From: SAR86 cluster bacterium
Lineage (GTDB): Bacteria > Pseudomonadota > Gammaproteobacteria > Magnimaribacterales > AG-339-G14
Reading direction: 5' to 3'
Length of the DNA stretch: 64,000 nucleotides
Assembly (NCBI GenBank): GCA_023703675.1
Contig: CP097974.1
Coordinates: 147,288 to 211,287 of the forward strand
In this document: one piece after another, positions 17,095 to 26,934 of the stretch
Position numbering within the stretch: position 1 is the stretch's first letter
Layout of the letters: each line of letters begins with the position of its first letter
Program-made: the position numbers and the translations under genes
Notes under the pieces: generated by a model
What the model was told of the DNA's origin: nothing
Databases searched by the model: none
What the model saw: only the letters and a program-made list of their open reading frames with translations

Positions 17095-18237
17095 ATGTCT
17101 TGGAACGATCAAAATAAAAATAATGGGTCAAGAGACCCATGGGGCAACAAAAATGATGCCCCAGATATTGATGAAGCTATAAAAAGATTCAAAGCTATCC
17201 TTGGCCCCATCTTTGGCGGTAGCTCAGGAGGCGGTGGAGGCAAAAAGTTTAGCTCGTCTAAATATATTTCATATTTTTTCACTGGACTAATCATTCTCTA
17301 TGGCGCCGCAGGTATTTATACTGTTGATGCTCAAGAGGAAGCAGTGATCTTAAGATTCGGTGAGTATACCAACACAAAAGGTCCTGGAATTCATTGGAAT
17401 CCTCCAATAATAGATTCTAGGCAGATTGTTAACACAGAAAAACTATTTACTCATACTACAAATTCTTCGATGTTGACCAAGGATGAGAATATCGTAAATG
17501 TTGAAGTCGCAGTGCAGTACAAGCGATCCAATCCTGTATTTTTTCTTTTAGAAGCATCTGGTCCTGAAGATAGTCTTTCTCAAGCCGCAGAATCTGCTTT
17601 AAGACACGTAGTAGGCAGTAATAGTATGGACAATGTTTTAACAACAGGTAGGGAGCAAATTGCCATTGATGTTAGAGGTCGCTTACAAGAGAGATTGAAC
17701 ACTTACCTTACTGGGATTGAAGTGGTGACAGTTACCATCAGAGAATCTAGGCCTCCCGAAGCAGTAAGAGCTGCATTTGATGATGTGGTTAAAGCTCGAG
17801 AAGATGAAGTAACTTTGAAAAACCAAGCAGAAACTTATGCCAATGAAATAGTTCCTATCGCAAGAGGTGCGGCTAAAAGAGCAATCCAGGACGCTGAAGG
17901 ATACAAAGCAAAAGTAATTGCGGAAGCAGAAGGAGAAGCGACTAGATTTGATCAGTTACTAGCCGAATATAAGAAGTCTCCAGACGTTACTCGTGAAAGA
18001 CTATATCTTGATGCCGTTCAATCTGTTATGTCAAATAGTACAAAAGTTATGATCGATGTTAAAAATGGTAACAACATTATGTATCTTCCTTTAGATCAAA
18101 TAGCTGCCGCATCATCTTTGAGACCCTCTCAAGACGATGGTGTTAATGGGTCTTCTGATAGCCTTAATCCAACTGGCATTCAAGATTTAACAGATAGGGT
18201 CATTGAAGAAATCAGAAAAAGACAGGAGAGGAGATAG
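17095..18237 (+). CDS. hflK: FtsH protease modulator HflK
   Basis: HflK is an inner-membrane SPFH-domain protein that forms a large complex with HflC around FtsH. The 380-residue protein starts with a Gly/Asn/Pro-rich cytoplasmic tail (NNGSRDPWGN, a GGSSGGGGGK stretch). One transmembrane helix follows at about residues 60-80 (YISYFFTGLIILYGAAGIY), then the SPFH core (VDAQEEAVILRFGEY) and a helical coiled region. A TAGAAT box ends nine bases before the ATG and no ribosome binding site is visible. hflC follows one base after the stop. Confidence 0.93.
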   Translation: MSWNDQNKNNGSRDPWGNKNDAPDIDEAIKRFKAILGPIFGGSSGGGGGKKFSSSKYISYFFTGLIILYGAAGIYTVDAQEEAVILRFGEYTNTKGPGIHWNPPIIDSRQIVNTEKLFTHTTNSSMLTKDENIVNVEVAVQYKRSNPVFFLLEASGPEDSLSQAAESALRHVVGSNSMDNVLTTGREQIAIDVRGRLQERLNTYLTGIEVVTVTIRESRPPEAVRAAFDDVVKAREDEVTLKNQAETYANEIVPIARGAAKRAIQDAEGYKAKVIAEAEGEATRFDQLLAEYKKSPDVTRERLYLDAVQSVMSNSTKVMIDVKNGNNIMYLPLDQIAAASSLRPSQDDGVNGSSDSLNPTGIQDLTDRVIEEIRKRQERR

Positions 18238-18238
18238 T

Positions 18239-19126
18239 ATGGGTACTTTTAGGTTAGGTGTTATCGGTCTAGTCCTCCTGTTAATAATAATTCTTGCTAA
18301 TAGTTTATATGTTGTCACCGATAGACAAACAGCAATTCTTTTAAGATTCGGTGAGATCGTAAATCCTAAAATTGAATCCGGTTTGCATTTCAAAGTTCCC
18401 ATTTTGCATACAGTTAGGAAATTTGATTCAAGAGTACTTACCTTAGATGCCGTGCCTCAGCCTTATTTTACTGCTGAGAAAAAACGTTTAATTGTGGATG
18501 CATTTGTGAAGTGGCGTATCACAGACAACGAACAGTTTTACATAACATCTTCTGGAGGTCAGCTGGGCGCCATGCGAACTTTATTGACGCAAAGGGTGGA
18601 TGAGGGTTTAAGGAACCAATTCGGGGTTCGAACTGTCCAAGACGTAATATCTGGTGAAAGAGATCAATTGATGCAAGTACTAACAGACGACTTGAACATT
18701 GTTGCTAACCAAGAACTTGGGATTGAAGTAATTGACGTGAGAGTAAAAAAAATTGAGTTACCAACTGAGGTAAATGATTCTGTATACAACAGAATGAGAA
18801 CGGAAAGAGAGAGACTTGCTCAAGAATTGAGAGCCGAAGGAAATGAAATTGCCGAAGAGATAAGAGCGAATGCTGACAAAGAAAGAACAGTAATTCTTGC
18901 CGAAGCATATAAATTGGCTGAAATCCTAAAAGGAGAAGGAGATGCTGAGGCGACTTCAGTTTACGCCAAAGCTTTTGACAAAGATCCTGAATTTTACGAA
19001 TTTACCAGAAGTTTGAATGCATATCAGTCAACCTTTCAAAACAAATCTGATGTCTTATTAATAGACCCAGAAAGCGACTTTTTTAAATACTTAGACAGTT
19101 CGACAGGATCTCGAGAACAGCAATAA
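18239..19126 (+). CDS. hflC: FtsH protease modulator HflC
   Basis: HflC is the partner of HflK. The ATG at 18239 gives 295 residues beginning MGTFRLGVIGLVLLLIIILANSLY, an N-terminal membrane anchor. The SPFH core DRQTAILLRFGEIVNPKIESGLHFKVP and the long helix RTERERLAQELRAEGNEIAEEIRANADKE follow. An in-frame ATG at 18203 lies inside hflK and would add 12 charged residues ahead of the anchor, so the later start is preferred; AGGAGAGG precedes it. The gene leads into hisZ after three bases. Confidence 0.93.
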   Translation: MGTFRLGVIGLVLLLIIILANSLYVVTDRQTAILLRFGEIVNPKIESGLHFKVPILHTVRKFDSRVLTLDAVPQPYFTAEKKRLIVDAFVKWRITDNEQFYITSSGGQLGAMRTLLTQRVDEGLRNQFGVRTVQDVISGERDQLMQVLTDDLNIVANQELGIEVIDVRVKKIELPTEVNDSVYNRMRTERERLAQELRAEGNEIAEEIRANADKERTVILAEAYKLAEILKGEGDAEATSVYAKAFDKDPEFYEFTRSLNAYQSTFQNKSDVLLIDPESDFFKYLDSSTGSREQQ

Positions 19127-19129
19127 AAA

Positions 19130-20080
19130 ATGCCTATCAAATCTTCATATCTGCCCGATGGAGTAGAAGATATAACTGCGGTTGACGCTAAAAACTTAGA
19201 ATCTACTAAGCGTGCTTTAATTGATTTTTATGAATCTGAAGGGTTTCAATTAACTTACCCATCCTTAGTTGAATTTGCTGACGCAATTGGTGGAGACGAA
19301 AACCAAACTTTAAAAGACTCTGCTTTCAGTTTTAATGATGATCTTTCAACAAAAGAATTGGCTATTCGTCCAGATATATCTCAACAGATTGCAAGGATAG
19401 ATCAGGCGGAAGCAACTGAGGAGGAAAGAAGATATTGTTACGCCGGTGAAGTTTTGAAAAAAAGAAAAGACTCTTTCAGTAGGTCAAGAATAACTATTAA
19501 ATCAGGGGTTGAAATCTTCGGTGGGAAAGATAATCGATTTGAAATCTTAAAGCTTCTTTCCAAAAGCATGGAGATTACAAAAATCGAAGATCTGACTTTG
19601 TCTTTTGGAAAAACAGAAGTTTTTGATTCATTTATAGGCACTTGTGCTTTGTCTTATAAAGAAGCTAATGAATTAAACAATATTATCTCTACGAAATCTG
19701 AGTCAGACTTAACCGATTGGGTAAAAGATAAAGAAATTGAAGAAGAAGTTAAAGATAAATTAATTAAATTAATGAATTGTAAGGGCGATCTATCAGTACT
19801 CTCCGATTTGGAGGCCTTAGAGGTTGGAAAAGATTTATTAAAAGATATTGAATCGATTTGGAACTTTGTGGAAAAAGAAACTCTTTTTGAACCGCATATC
19901 GATATGACAGATTTTCCTGGATTTAATTATCATTCAGGGTTAGTTTTTTCAGTTCATTCTAAGAATTTTGGATTTTCTATAGCTAACGGTGGGCAATACA
20001 AAATCAATTCAGGCGCAACAAATAGATCAGCAATAGGTTTTGATAAAGACTTGTTTGCTATCACGAAAATTAATTCATAA
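19130..20080 (+). CDS. hisZ: ATP phosphoribosyltransferase regulatory subunit, shortened
   Basis: HisZ is a class II histidyl-tRNA synthetase paralog that activates short-form HisG in histidine synthesis. Recognisable parts are YLPDGVEDITAVDAK at the N-terminus, ELAIRPDISQQIARID (motif 2 region), RRYCYAGEVLKKR, and a C-terminal FNYHSGLVFSVHSKNFG..IANGGQYK segment. At 316 residues it is much shorter than the roughly 390 usual for HisZ. Both ends are present, so the loss is internal, in the middle of the domain. Position between hflC and purA is the standard gammaproteobacterial one. hisG is not in the window. Confidence 0.88.
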   Translation: MPIKSSYLPDGVEDITAVDAKNLESTKRALIDFYESEGFQLTYPSLVEFADAIGGDENQTLKDSAFSFNDDLSTKELAIRPDISQQIARIDQAEATEEERRYCYAGEVLKKRKDSFSRSRITIKSGVEIFGGKDNRFEILKLLSKSMEITKIEDLTLSFGKTEVFDSFIGTCALSYKEANELNNIISTKSESDLTDWVKDKEIEEEVKDKLIKLMNCKGDLSVLSDLEALEVGKDLLKDIESIWNFVEKETLFEPHIDMTDFPGFNYHSGLVFSVHSKNFGFSIANGGQYKINSGATNRSAIGFDKDLFAITKINS

Positions 20081-20083
20081 TTT

Positions 20084-21367
20084 ATGAAGGGTAATTTTGC
20101 GGTACTAGGACTTCAATGGGGGGATGAAGGCAAGGGAAAAATTGTAAACTTTTTGTCAGACCGAGCCAACGCAGCTTGCAGGTATCAAGGCGGGCACAAC
20201 GCTGGTCATACTCTCATCATTGATGGAAAAAAAATTGTTTTGCACTTGCTTCCTTCCTCAATTTGTCATGAAAACGCGTTATCTTTGATTGGAAAGGGAG
20301 TAGTGATTTCATGCGATGCACTTTTTGAAGAAATGAAACAAATAGAACCGGTGGCTAAAAATATTTCGCAAAAATTAAAGATAAGCCCTGCTTGTAGTTT
20401 GATTCAGCCGTATCATATTTTAGTTGATCAGCTCAAAGAAAAATCAAATAGCTTCAACACCATTGGCACAACTTTGAGGGGCATAGGGCCAACTTATGAA
20501 GATAAAGTAGCAAGGCGTGCTATAAGAATTATCGATACTTTGTCTGAGAAAAAATTATCAGAAAAGTTAGAAGAAAATATATCTTATTATGATTTCTGGC
20601 TTGAAAAATATTTTGGACATTCGAAACTAGATTTTCAAGCTATCAAGGACGAAAATTTAAAAAATGGCGAAAAACTAAAACCAATGCTTGCAGATGTTTC
20701 AGCCGAGATAAGAAAACTAAACAGTGAAAATAAAAGGGTGCTTTTTGAAGGTGCCCAAGGCGCATTATTAGATGTTGATCAAGGGACTTATCCTTATGTG
20801 ACATCGAGCAATTGCTCTCCAGCAGGAATTGCTTCCGGTGCAGGAATTGGCCCGCATGACATCGATTACATCTTAGGAGTAGTCAAGGCTTATGTTACAC
20901 GAGTTGGAGAAGGGCCCATGCCAACCGAAATTGATGACTCGATAGGTGATAAAATTGCCATAAAAGGAGGCGAGGTTGGTGCAACAACTGGAAGGCCGAG
21001 AAGGTGTGGATGGTTTGATGCAGTTTCAGTAAAAAGGGTTATCGAGTCTAACAGTGTTTCGGCTTTGTGCTTAACAAAAATGGACGTTCTAGATTTTTTA
21101 GATGAGATCAAAATTTGCGTAGATTACAGATTCACTGACGATGCTGAAATTTTTTCTGAATGTATGGATCTCGAAACTGCTCAACCTGAATACATAACTT
21201 GCAAAGGTTGGAAGCAATCAATTAAGGGAATAAATAAAATAGAAGAGTTGCCTAGAGAGGCGATAGATTTTTACAGAAAAATTGAACAGCTTTGCGGAAT
21301 TTCTGTGGACGTTATTTCGACTGCCCCCGACGATGCAGGAACAATAATGCTTAATCAAAGCATTTAA
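20084..21367 (+). CDS. purA: Adenylosuccinate synthetase
   Basis: PurA converts IMP and aspartate to adenylosuccinate with GTP. The 427-residue protein has GLQWGDEGKGK (P-loop) near the N-terminus, GGHNAGHTLI, TTLRGIGPTYEDKVARRAIRI, FEGAQGALLDVDQGTYPYVTSSNCSPAG, and TTGRPRRCGWFDAV. Length and motifs are canonical. It is the last gene of the hflK-hflC-hisZ-purA run, three bases after hisZ. Its stop overlaps that of the convergent nusB within the sequence TTAA. Confidence 0.96.
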   Translation: MKGNFAVLGLQWGDEGKGKIVNFLSDRANAACRYQGGHNAGHTLIIDGKKIVLHLLPSSICHENALSLIGKGVVISCDALFEEMKQIEPVAKNISQKLKISPACSLIQPYHILVDQLKEKSNSFNTIGTTLRGIGPTYEDKVARRAIRIIDTLSEKKLSEKLEENISYYDFWLEKYFGHSKLDFQAIKDENLKNGEKLKPMLADVSAEIRKLNSENKRVLFEGAQGALLDVDQGTYPYVTSSNCSPAGIASGAGIGPHDIDYILGVVKAYVTRVGEGPMPTEIDDSIGDKIAIKGGEVGATTGRPRRCGWFDAVSVKRVIESNSVSALCLTKMDVLDFLDEIKICVDYRFTDDAEIFSECMDLETAQPEYITCKGWKQSIKGINKIEELPREAIDFYRKIEQLCGISVDVISTAPDDAGTIMLNQSI

Positions 21368-21765
21368 CTTTTGTAATTATCCAAAACGGCGTTTACGAAT
21401 TTATAACTAGAGTCCTGTCCATACTTTTTCGCTAACCTAATTCCTTCGTTTAAAGAGATTGATCGATCAATTTTTTTTTGCATCATCTCATAAATTATCG
21501 ATCTTAAAATTGATATTTCTATTTGTCCTATGTCTTTGAAATTTAATCTTGAATTAGTTTCGATTACCTTATCTATTATTTTTTTATTTTTTTTAATTCC
21601 TTTTAAAAATTCATTAAGCTCCGATAAGTTAAACTTTTTATTTCTTTCTTTGAGCTGTTTTAAAATTTCAGTATTCGAATCACCACTTATTTCTTGCTGG
21701 TAAAGGGCTTGTAAAATTAATTCTCTTTTTTTGGAGGGAGAAGGAAAAATTTTTTTTTCAGGCAT
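21364..21765 (-). CDS. nusB: Transcription antitermination factor NusB
   Basis: NusB binds boxA RNA with S10 (NusE) in rRNA antitermination complexes. The 133-residue all-helical protein has SKKRELILQALYQQEISG at the N-terminus, IDKVIETNSRLNFKDIGQIEISILRSIIYEM, and the C-terminal SLNEGIRLAKKYGQDSSYKFVNAVLDNY signature. It overlaps ribH by eight bases and ends the minus-strand riboflavin run. In most relatives thiL and pgpA come next, but here the strand ends against purA. Confidence 0.93.
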   Translation of the reverse strand: MPEKKIFPSPSKKRELILQALYQQEISGDSNTEILKQLKERNKKFNLSELNEFLKGIKKNKKIIDKVIETNSRLNFKDIGQIEISILRSIIYEMMQKKIDRSISLNEGIRLAKKYGQDSSYKFVNAVLDNYKS

Positions 21766-22201
21766 CTATTTCATTTAACAAATAAAGCGCGCTTTCGGCA
21801 AGTTCTGATCCTTTTGTTTTAGCCCTCTCAATTGCTTGTTCTCCATTATTTGTGGTTAAGATGCCAAAAATAACTGGCTTTTTGAACTTAATCCCTAAAT
21901 TTATTATTTGATCACTTACCGATTGAGCAATGATGTCAAAGTGAGGAGTTTCACCTTTAATTATTGCTCCAAGAGTAATGGCGGCATCGAAACTTTCTAA
22001 TTTTTCACTTACCATGAAAGGGATTTCAAAAGCACCTGGTACAGTAAAAGTTGAAAAATTTACTTTATGGTTGTTTAGAACCTTTAAACAATCTTCAACC
22101 ATGGGCTCAATTATTTCATCGTTCCACTTAGTTTGTACGACCAATATTTTTTTATTCGAGAAATCTGCGTTGTCTAAATTTAGTTTTATACTTTTTTTCA
22201 T
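21758..22201 (-). CDS. ribH: 6,7-dimethyl-8-ribityllumazine synthase
   Basis: RibH condenses the pyrimidinedione product of RibD with dihydroxybutanone phosphate. The 147-residue protein has VPGAFEIPFMVSEKL, the catalytic loop LGAIIKGETPHFDIIAQSVS, and KPVIFGILTTNNGEQAIERA, all usual for lumazine synthase. It starts four bases inside the end of ribBA and overlaps nusB, which is consistent with one transcript for the riboflavin genes and nusB. Confidence 0.94.
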   Translation of the reverse strand: MKKSIKLNLDNADFSNKKILVVQTKWNDEIIEPMVEDCLKVLNNHKVNFSTFTVPGAFEIPFMVSEKLESFDAAITLGAIIKGETPHFDIIAQSVSDQIINLGIKFKKPVIFGILTTNNGEQAIERAKTKGSELAESALYLLNEIDA

Positions 22202-23286
22202 TTTTGAATATATTTCACAACTTCTAATCCAAATCCTGAAATTGAAGGATACCTTGTCTTGGAGCCCATAAGAGTAATCTTTTCAACGCCTAAGTCTCGC
22301 AAAATTTGTGAACCCGCTCCAATTCTTCTTACATCAATTCCTCCAGGAATAGATTGTTTGTAAGATTTTTTTAAGTCTTGAATTTCCTCTTCTTTATCTT
22401 TTCCACCATCAATTAAGATAATCAAACCCGAGCCACTCTTATTAATTTTGTTCATTGCTTCATCAAGCGACCACCTTGATCCATACTCCTCTACTTGCAG
22501 CATGTCGTGTAAATAATTTGTTTGCTGCACTCTAACTAAAGTTGGCTTTGATTTAAGTATTTTTCCCTTCTTAAGAACCAAGTGAGTTTCGTCTGTTATG
22601 GCGTCTTTATAAGAAATTAGGGTGAACTTTCCATGTTTTGTGTTGACAAATTTTTGACTGAGTTTTTCTACAGTTTTTTCATTCATTATTCTGTAGTTAA
22701 TCAAGTCAGCAATAGTTCCTATTTTTAAATCGTACTTTTTACTAAAATCCATTAAATCTTTTTTTCGTGCCATCGTCCCATCTTCATTCATAACTTCAAC
22801 GATGACTGCAGCAGGATTCAAACCTGCTAATCTGCACAAATCAGTGCTTCCTTCGGTATGACCCGCTCTGGAAAGAACTCCTCCATTAATAGCCTTTACT
22901 GGAAATATATGACCTGGAGATACTATTTCACTAGCCTTTGCATTTGCTTTAGACGCTACCTTTATAGTCCTCGCTCGATCCGCAGCAGAAATTCCTGTGC
23001 TGATGCCTGTGGCAGCTTCAATTGATACAGTGAAGCCTGTGCCATGGCCACTTTTATTATCACTTACCATTTGATTCAGATTTAATTTTTTACACTTTTC
23101 TTCACTAAGCGCTAGGCAAATTAAACCTCTGGCATTTTTTGCCATGAAATTTATTTTTTCAGACGTAACTTTTTCACCAGCTAAAATGATGTCGCCTTCA
23201 TTCTCTCTGTCTTCGTCGTCCATAAGAAGTACCATTTTGCCTTTTTTTATATCGGCAATTAATTCTTCAGTTTTATTCAATCCCAT
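22198..23286 (-). CDS. ribBA: 3,4-dihydroxy-2-butanone-4-phosphate synthase with degenerate GTP cyclohydrolase II domain
   Basis: The N-terminal domain (about residues 1-200) makes dihydroxybutanone phosphate from ribulose 5-phosphate. It has [50 protein letters not shown] and [16 protein letters not shown]. The C-terminal domain is homologous to GTP cyclohydrolase II and keeps [14 protein letters not shown], but it lacks the zinc-binding cysteines expected as C-x10-C-x-C after the LVRV strand. It is therefore unlikely to hydrolyse GTP, a state also known from other gammaproteobacterial RibB/A proteins. A separate ribA and a riboflavin synthase gene must lie elsewhere. It overlaps ribD by ten bases. 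Confidence 0.93.
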   Translation of the reverse strand: MGLNKTEELIADIKKGKMVLLMDDEDRENEGDIILAGEKVTSEKINFMAKNARGLICLALSEEKCKKLNLNQMVSDNKSGHGTGFTVSIEAATGISTGISAADRARTIKVASKANAKASEIVSPGHIFPVKAINGGVLSRAGHTEGSTDLCRLAGLNPAAVIVEVMNEDGTMARKKDLMDFSKKYDLKIGTIADLINYRIMNEKTVEKLSQKFVNTKHGKFTLISYKDAITDETHLVLKKGKILKSKPTLVRVQQTNYLHDMLQVEEYGSRWSLDEAMNKINKSGSGLIILIDGGKDKEEEIQDLKKSYKQSIPGGIDVRRIGAGSQILRDLGVEKITLMGSKTRYPSISGFGLEVVKYIQK

Positions 23287-24386
23287 TTTTGTTTTTTTCT
23301 ATAAATTAATTTTTTATCAATTCCAATTTTTGTTGATTCAATGATTTTGTATTTTTTTGATTTTAAAGGGTTTAATGAAGACGGTCCTTCAAAAAAAGAA
23401 TCAGCGGTATTTGATAGTATCTTTGGCGCAATGTAAACAATAAACTCGTCTATTAAATCTGCTTTGATAAATGAAGTTAGAAGCTTTGGTCCTGCTTCTA
23501 TCAATATTTCTTTGTAACCCATTTTTTCAATCTTGTTTAAGAACGAAACTAAATTTAATTTTGATCCTGATTTATTTAGAACCTTCACTTCAGTATTTGT
23601 TAGCTGATTTATATTGGGAAGATTTTTTTTACGCGAAGCAAATACAATTTTTTGAACCTTATCTTTGAAAAATTTTAAATTTTTTAAATCTTTAAGCGAG
23701 TTTCCAATCACGGCCTTGTCGGGCTGTTTGAAACTTTTGTGCTTTGTAATCTTTCGGTCTCTCACATTAAGCGAAGGATCGTCCTTTAGTAAAGTACCAG
23801 TGCCGGTAACAATTAAGTCAGAAATTGCTCTGTAGTGATGAGCGTCCTTTCTACTTGCTTTTGAAGTAATCCACTTATTTTTATTATTTTTAAACGAGAT
23901 TTTCCCATCTTTAGACATAGCAATTTTCGCTCTAATATAAGGACCTTTTAAGTTAACTTTCTTCAGGAAGCCTTGATTTGTCTTTAAATCATTAAGATTT
24001 AATTCTTTAACTTTTAGACCTGCTTTTTTTAATTCTTTAATACCATTTTGAGATTTATCCTTGTCACCAATGACAACCTCTTTAAAAGAGTATTTTTTAA
24101 GCTCATCAACACAAGGCGGTGTTTTTCCATATGTGCTGCAAGGTTCCAATGAAACATAAATGGAGCTATTGGAAAGAGCATCTTCATAAGATTTAGGATA
24201 TCTTCTTTTAACTGAGTTAATGGCGTTTACTTCTGCATGATGGCCACCATATTTTTCGTACCAACCCTGACCAATTATTTTGCCTTTTTTAACTATTACA
24301 CATCCAACGTTTACTCCGGGCTTGGTAGTGTATTGACCACGTTTAGCCAAGTCATAGGCTAAAGACATGAACTTTTTTTCAGTCAT
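23277..24386 (-). CDS. ribD: Riboflavin-specific deaminase/reductase
   Basis: RibD deaminates the pyrimidine product of GTP cyclohydrolase II and reduces its ribose. The N-terminal deaminase domain has the zinc site HHAEVNAI and [21 protein letters not shown]. The C-terminal reductase domain carries [17 protein letters not shown], a [20 protein letters not shown] segment and [14 protein letters not shown]. The ATG at 24386 ([17 protein letters not shown]) gives 369 residues, the usual size. A TTG at 24419 is inside nrdR and is rejected. It overlaps the nrdR stop by eight bases. Confidence 0.94.
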   Translation of the reverse strand: MTEKKFMSLAYDLAKRGQYTTKPGVNVGCVIVKKGKIIGQGWYEKYGGHHAEVNAINSVKRRYPKSYEDALSNSSIYVSLEPCSTYGKTPPCVDELKKYSFKEVVIGDKDKSQNGIKELKKAGLKVKELNLNDLKTNQGFLKKVNLKGPYIRAKIAMSKDGKISFKNNKNKWITSKASRKDAHHYRAISDLIVTGTGTLLKDDPSLNVRDRKITKHKSFKQPDKAVIGNSLKDLKNLKFFKDKVQKIVFASRKKNLPNINQLTNTEVKVLNKSGSKLNLVSFLNKIEKMGYKEILIEAGPKLLTSFIKADLIDEFIVYIAPKILSNTADSFFEGPSSLNPLKSKKYKIIESTKIGIDKKLIYRKKQKWD

Positions 24387-24831
24387 TTGAAAGTTTTTTA
24401 ACTTCCTCGCTAAATTCAAGTGGGTCTTGGAAGCTGCGATAAACCGAGGCGAACCTTACGAATGCAACTTCGTCGATTTTCCTTAAAAATTTCATTACCG
24501 TTTCTCCAATTTGTTTTGAAGGAATCTCTCTTTCTCCAAGCGAGCGGATGTCTTTTTTAATATCCTCTATTAATTTTAAAAACTCTTCTTGGCTGACTGG
24601 TCTTTTTTCAAGCGATCTAGCAATTCCTTCTTTTAGTTTAGTTTCGTCAAAAGGTACTCTAGATTTGTCTTGTTTAATGATTTTTGGCATGACTAGTTCA
24701 GCCAATTCGTATGTGGTCCAGCGTTCCTGACAGCGAAGACATTCTCTGCGACGACGAATCTCATTGCCGTCGGCTACCAGCCGTGAGTCGATTACCTTAC
24801 TTTCTTCAAAGGTGCAAAATGGGCAATGCAT
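24379..24831 (-). CDS. nrdR: Transcriptional repressor NrdR
   Basis: NrdR senses ATP/dATP and represses ribonucleotide reductase genes. The 150-residue protein has the N-terminal zinc ribbon [19 protein letters not shown] with two CxxC pairs, RRRREC at the ribbon end, and an ATP-cone domain from [33 protein letters not shown]. It starts four bases after glyA and runs into ribD, as in Pseudomonas-type genomes. No nrd gene or NrdR box was recognised in the window. Confidence 0.95.
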   Translation of the reverse strand: MHCPFCTFEESKVIDSRLVADGNEIRRRRECLRCQERWTTYELAELVMPKIIKQDKSRVPFDETKLKEGIARSLEKRPVSQEEFLKLIEDIKKDIRSLGEREIPSKQIGETVMKFLRKIDEVAFVRFASVYRSFQDPLEFSEEVKKLSND

Positions 24832-24834
24832 GAT

Positions 24835-26088
24835 TTATCTTGAATATACGGGGAACTGAGTACAGAGATTCCTAACTTCATCTTTGGTCTGATCAATTAA
24901 TTTTTTACTATCTACATCATTAATAATATCAGCGATCCAACTGGCAATCATGTCCATTTCATTTTCTTTAAAACCTCTTCGTGTAACTGCTGGAGTTCCA
25001 ATTCTTATTCCTGAAGTCACGAAAGGGGACTGAGGATCATTGGGCACTGAGTTTTTATTTACTGTGATGTGAGCAGAACCTAGAGCAGCGTCCAAAGTTT
25101 TACCAGTTAGATTGTTTTTAACTAGGTTCACTAAAAACATGTGATTTGAAGTTCCATTTGAAACAATGTCGATATCTCTCTCCATTAAAGAAGCACTAAG
25201 TTTCTTCGCGTTTGCAAGAATTTGCTTTTGATAATCTAAAAATTCTGGTTCCATTGCTTCTTTAAAGCAAACTGCTTTGGCAGCAATTATATGCATTAAC
25301 GGACCACCTTGAGATCCTGGGAAAAGGGCCGAATTAAGTTTTTTGTGAAGCTCTTCATTTTCTTTGGCCAAGATTAGACCGCCTCTGGGACCAATTAAAG
25401 TTTTGTGAGTTGTTGTAGTTACTACATCGGCATAGGGAACAGGACTTGGATAAAGTCCAGCTGCTACTAAGCCAGAAACGTGCGAAATATCTGCTAGTAA
25501 ATAAGCGTCAATTGAATCAGCGATTTCTCTAAATTTAGCAAAATCTAATACCCCTGAAAAAGCAGAAAAACCACAGATTATTAATTTGGGTTTGTGTTCG
25601 TCTGCAAGACGTTGCACTTCTTCGTAATCAATATCACCGGTCTCATCGATGCCGTAACTATAAGATTCATAAATTTTTCCAGAAAAATTTACTTTTGAAC
25701 CGTGCGTGAGATGTCCTCCGTGATCTAAACTCATGCCAAGAATCTTGTCTCCAGCATTAAGCAAAGCTAAAAATACGGCTGCATTAGCGCTGGCACCGGA
25801 ATGCGGTTGAACGTTAGCAAAATCTGCTTTGAAAAGTTTTTTTGCTCGATCAATGGCAAGTTGTTCCGCGACGTCAACAAATTCGCAGCCACCATAATAT
25901 CTTTTACCTGGGTAGCCTTCGGCATACTTATTGGTCAGTATTGAACCTTGAGCCTCTAAAATTCTAGGCGATGCGTAGTTTTCAGAGGCAATGAGCTCTA
26001 TATGCTCTTCTTGTCTTTTCTTTTCGCCTTCAAAAGCCTCCCACAGCTCAGAATCGAAACTTTCAATGGTAAAATTGTTTCCGTACAT
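24835..26088 (-). CDS. glyA: Serine hydroxymethyltransferase
   Basis: GlyA interconverts serine and glycine with tetrahydrofolate and PLP. The 417-residue protein shows [80 protein letters not shown], the PLP lysine in [14 protein letters not shown], and [17 protein letters not shown]. The minus-strand upstream region has AGGAGG 12 bases before the ATG, with TATAAT embedded between them. An internal promoter is therefore possible between nth and glyA, whose genes are only 31 bases apart. Confidence 0.96.
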   Translation of the reverse strand: MYGNNFTIESFDSELWEAFEGEKKRQEEHIELIASENYASPRILEAQGSILTNKYAEGYPGKRYYGGCEFVDVAEQLAIDRAKKLFKADFANVQPHSGASANAAVFLALLNAGDKILGMSLDHGGHLTHGSKVNFSGKIYESYSYGIDETGDIDYEEVQRLADEHKPKLIICGFSAFSGVLDFAKFREIADSIDAYLLADISHVSGLVAAGLYPSPVPYADVVTTTTHKTLIGPRGGLILAKENEELHKKLNSALFPGSQGGPLMHIIAAKAVCFKEAMEPEFLDYQKQILANAKKLSASLMERDIDIVSNGTSNHMFLVNLVKNNLTGKTLDAALGSAHITVNKNSVPNDPQSPFVTSGIRIGTPAVTRRGFKENEMDMIASWIADIINDVDSKKLIDQTKDEVRNLCTQFPVYSR

Positions 26089-26119
26089 TAGAAAATTATA
26101 CCTCCTAGCAAGGGTATTT

Positions 26120-26773
26120 CTATGCTTTATTGGTTATAACCTTACTTCTTCTTCTTGGATAAATTGCTTTGCAAATCTTGCATTCCAAACCAAAACATTC
26201 CCTAGCCGAACAGAATTCTCTACCGTAAAAAATTATTTGTAAATGAAGCTTTCCCCAACTGTCTTCAGGAAAAAGTAATTTCAAGTCTTTTTCAGTTTCT
26301 TGAACATTTTTCCCCTTTGAAAGACCCCATCTCTGAGCCAATCTATGAATATGGGTATCGACAGCAAAACTTGGATGGCCAAAAGCTTGGTTGACAACAA
26401 CCGAAGCGGTTTTATGACCAACGCCAGCCAAAGTTTCAAGTGTTTCAATATCTCTTGGAATCCTTGAATTAAACTTATCGCAAAGAATTTTGGAAGTTTT
26501 TAAGATAGCTTTAGTTTTTTTCGGTGCTAATCCGCAAGATTTAATAATATTGTAAATTCTTTTTTCGCCCAGTTTGAGCATGTCTTTAGGATTTCTCGCC
26601 AATTTGAATAAATCTTTGGTTACGATATTTACGCGGTCATCGGTGCATTGAGCGCTTAATAAAACTGCAATTAAAAGAGTATAACTGTTTACAAATTTTA
26701 AGGGCGGCTTTGGATTTGGGTAGAGTTTGTCTAGCTCTTTTTGAATGTAGATTGCTCGCTCTTTTTTAGTCAT
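26120..26773 (-). CDS. nth: Endonuclease III with unusual iron-sulfur cysteine spacing
   Basis: Endonuclease III removes oxidised pyrimidines and cleaves AP sites. The 217-residue protein has the helix-hairpin-helix [15 protein letters not shown] with the catalytic lysine, and [15 protein letters not shown] with the catalytic aspartate. The C-terminal cysteines are at 188, 193, 198 and 201 ([15 protein letters not shown]). That spacing is C-x4-C-x4-C-x2-C instead of the E. coli-type C-x6-C-x2-C-x5-C. Variants with a terminal CxIC are known to me from Nth proteins of other phyla, so an atypical or transferred nth is possible. It is the first gene of the minus-strand run towards nusB. Confidence 0.9.
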   Translation of the reverse strand: MTKKERAIYIQKELDKLYPNPKPPLKFVNSYTLLIAVLLSAQCTDDRVNIVTKDLFKLARNPKDMLKLGEKRIYNIIKSCGLAPKKTKAILKTSKILCDKFNSRIPRDIETLETLAGVGHKTASVVVNQAFGHPSFAVDTHIHRLAQRWGLSKGKNVQETEKDLKLLFPEDSWGKLHLQIIFYGREFCSARECFGLECKICKAIYPRRRSKVITNKA

Positions 26774-26816
26774 TAATACTATTTTTTTGTTGCTACGAAA
26801 GACATTTTATGTAAAA

Positions 26817-26846
26817 TTGCATTGAGTTTAGGGAAAAACTTATACT
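26817..26846 (+). promoter_or_regulatory. Candidate promoter of first TonB-dependent receptor
   Basis: TTGCAT at 26817-26822 and TATACT at 26841-26846 are separated by 18 bases and resemble a sigma-70 promoter. The transcript would have a leader of about 80 bases ending in AAGGAGG at 26922-26928, six bases before the TTG start. A ten-base palindrome ACGAATTCGT at 26863-26872 lies early in that leader. The TTGACA at 26848-26853 has no convincing -10 partner. Confidence 0.45.
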
Positions 26847-26934
26847 TTTGACAGAATTTAGGACGAATTCGTTTCAATAGCTCTCATCAGTTCATTTTCT
26901 CTTCACTTTAAACAAATCACTAAGGAGGGAGATT

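Noticed and set aside
26848-26853. TTGACA as -35 of the first receptor promoter
   Set aside because: No acceptable -10 lies 16-18 bases downstream; TTGCAT-18-TATACT just upstream is a better pair.
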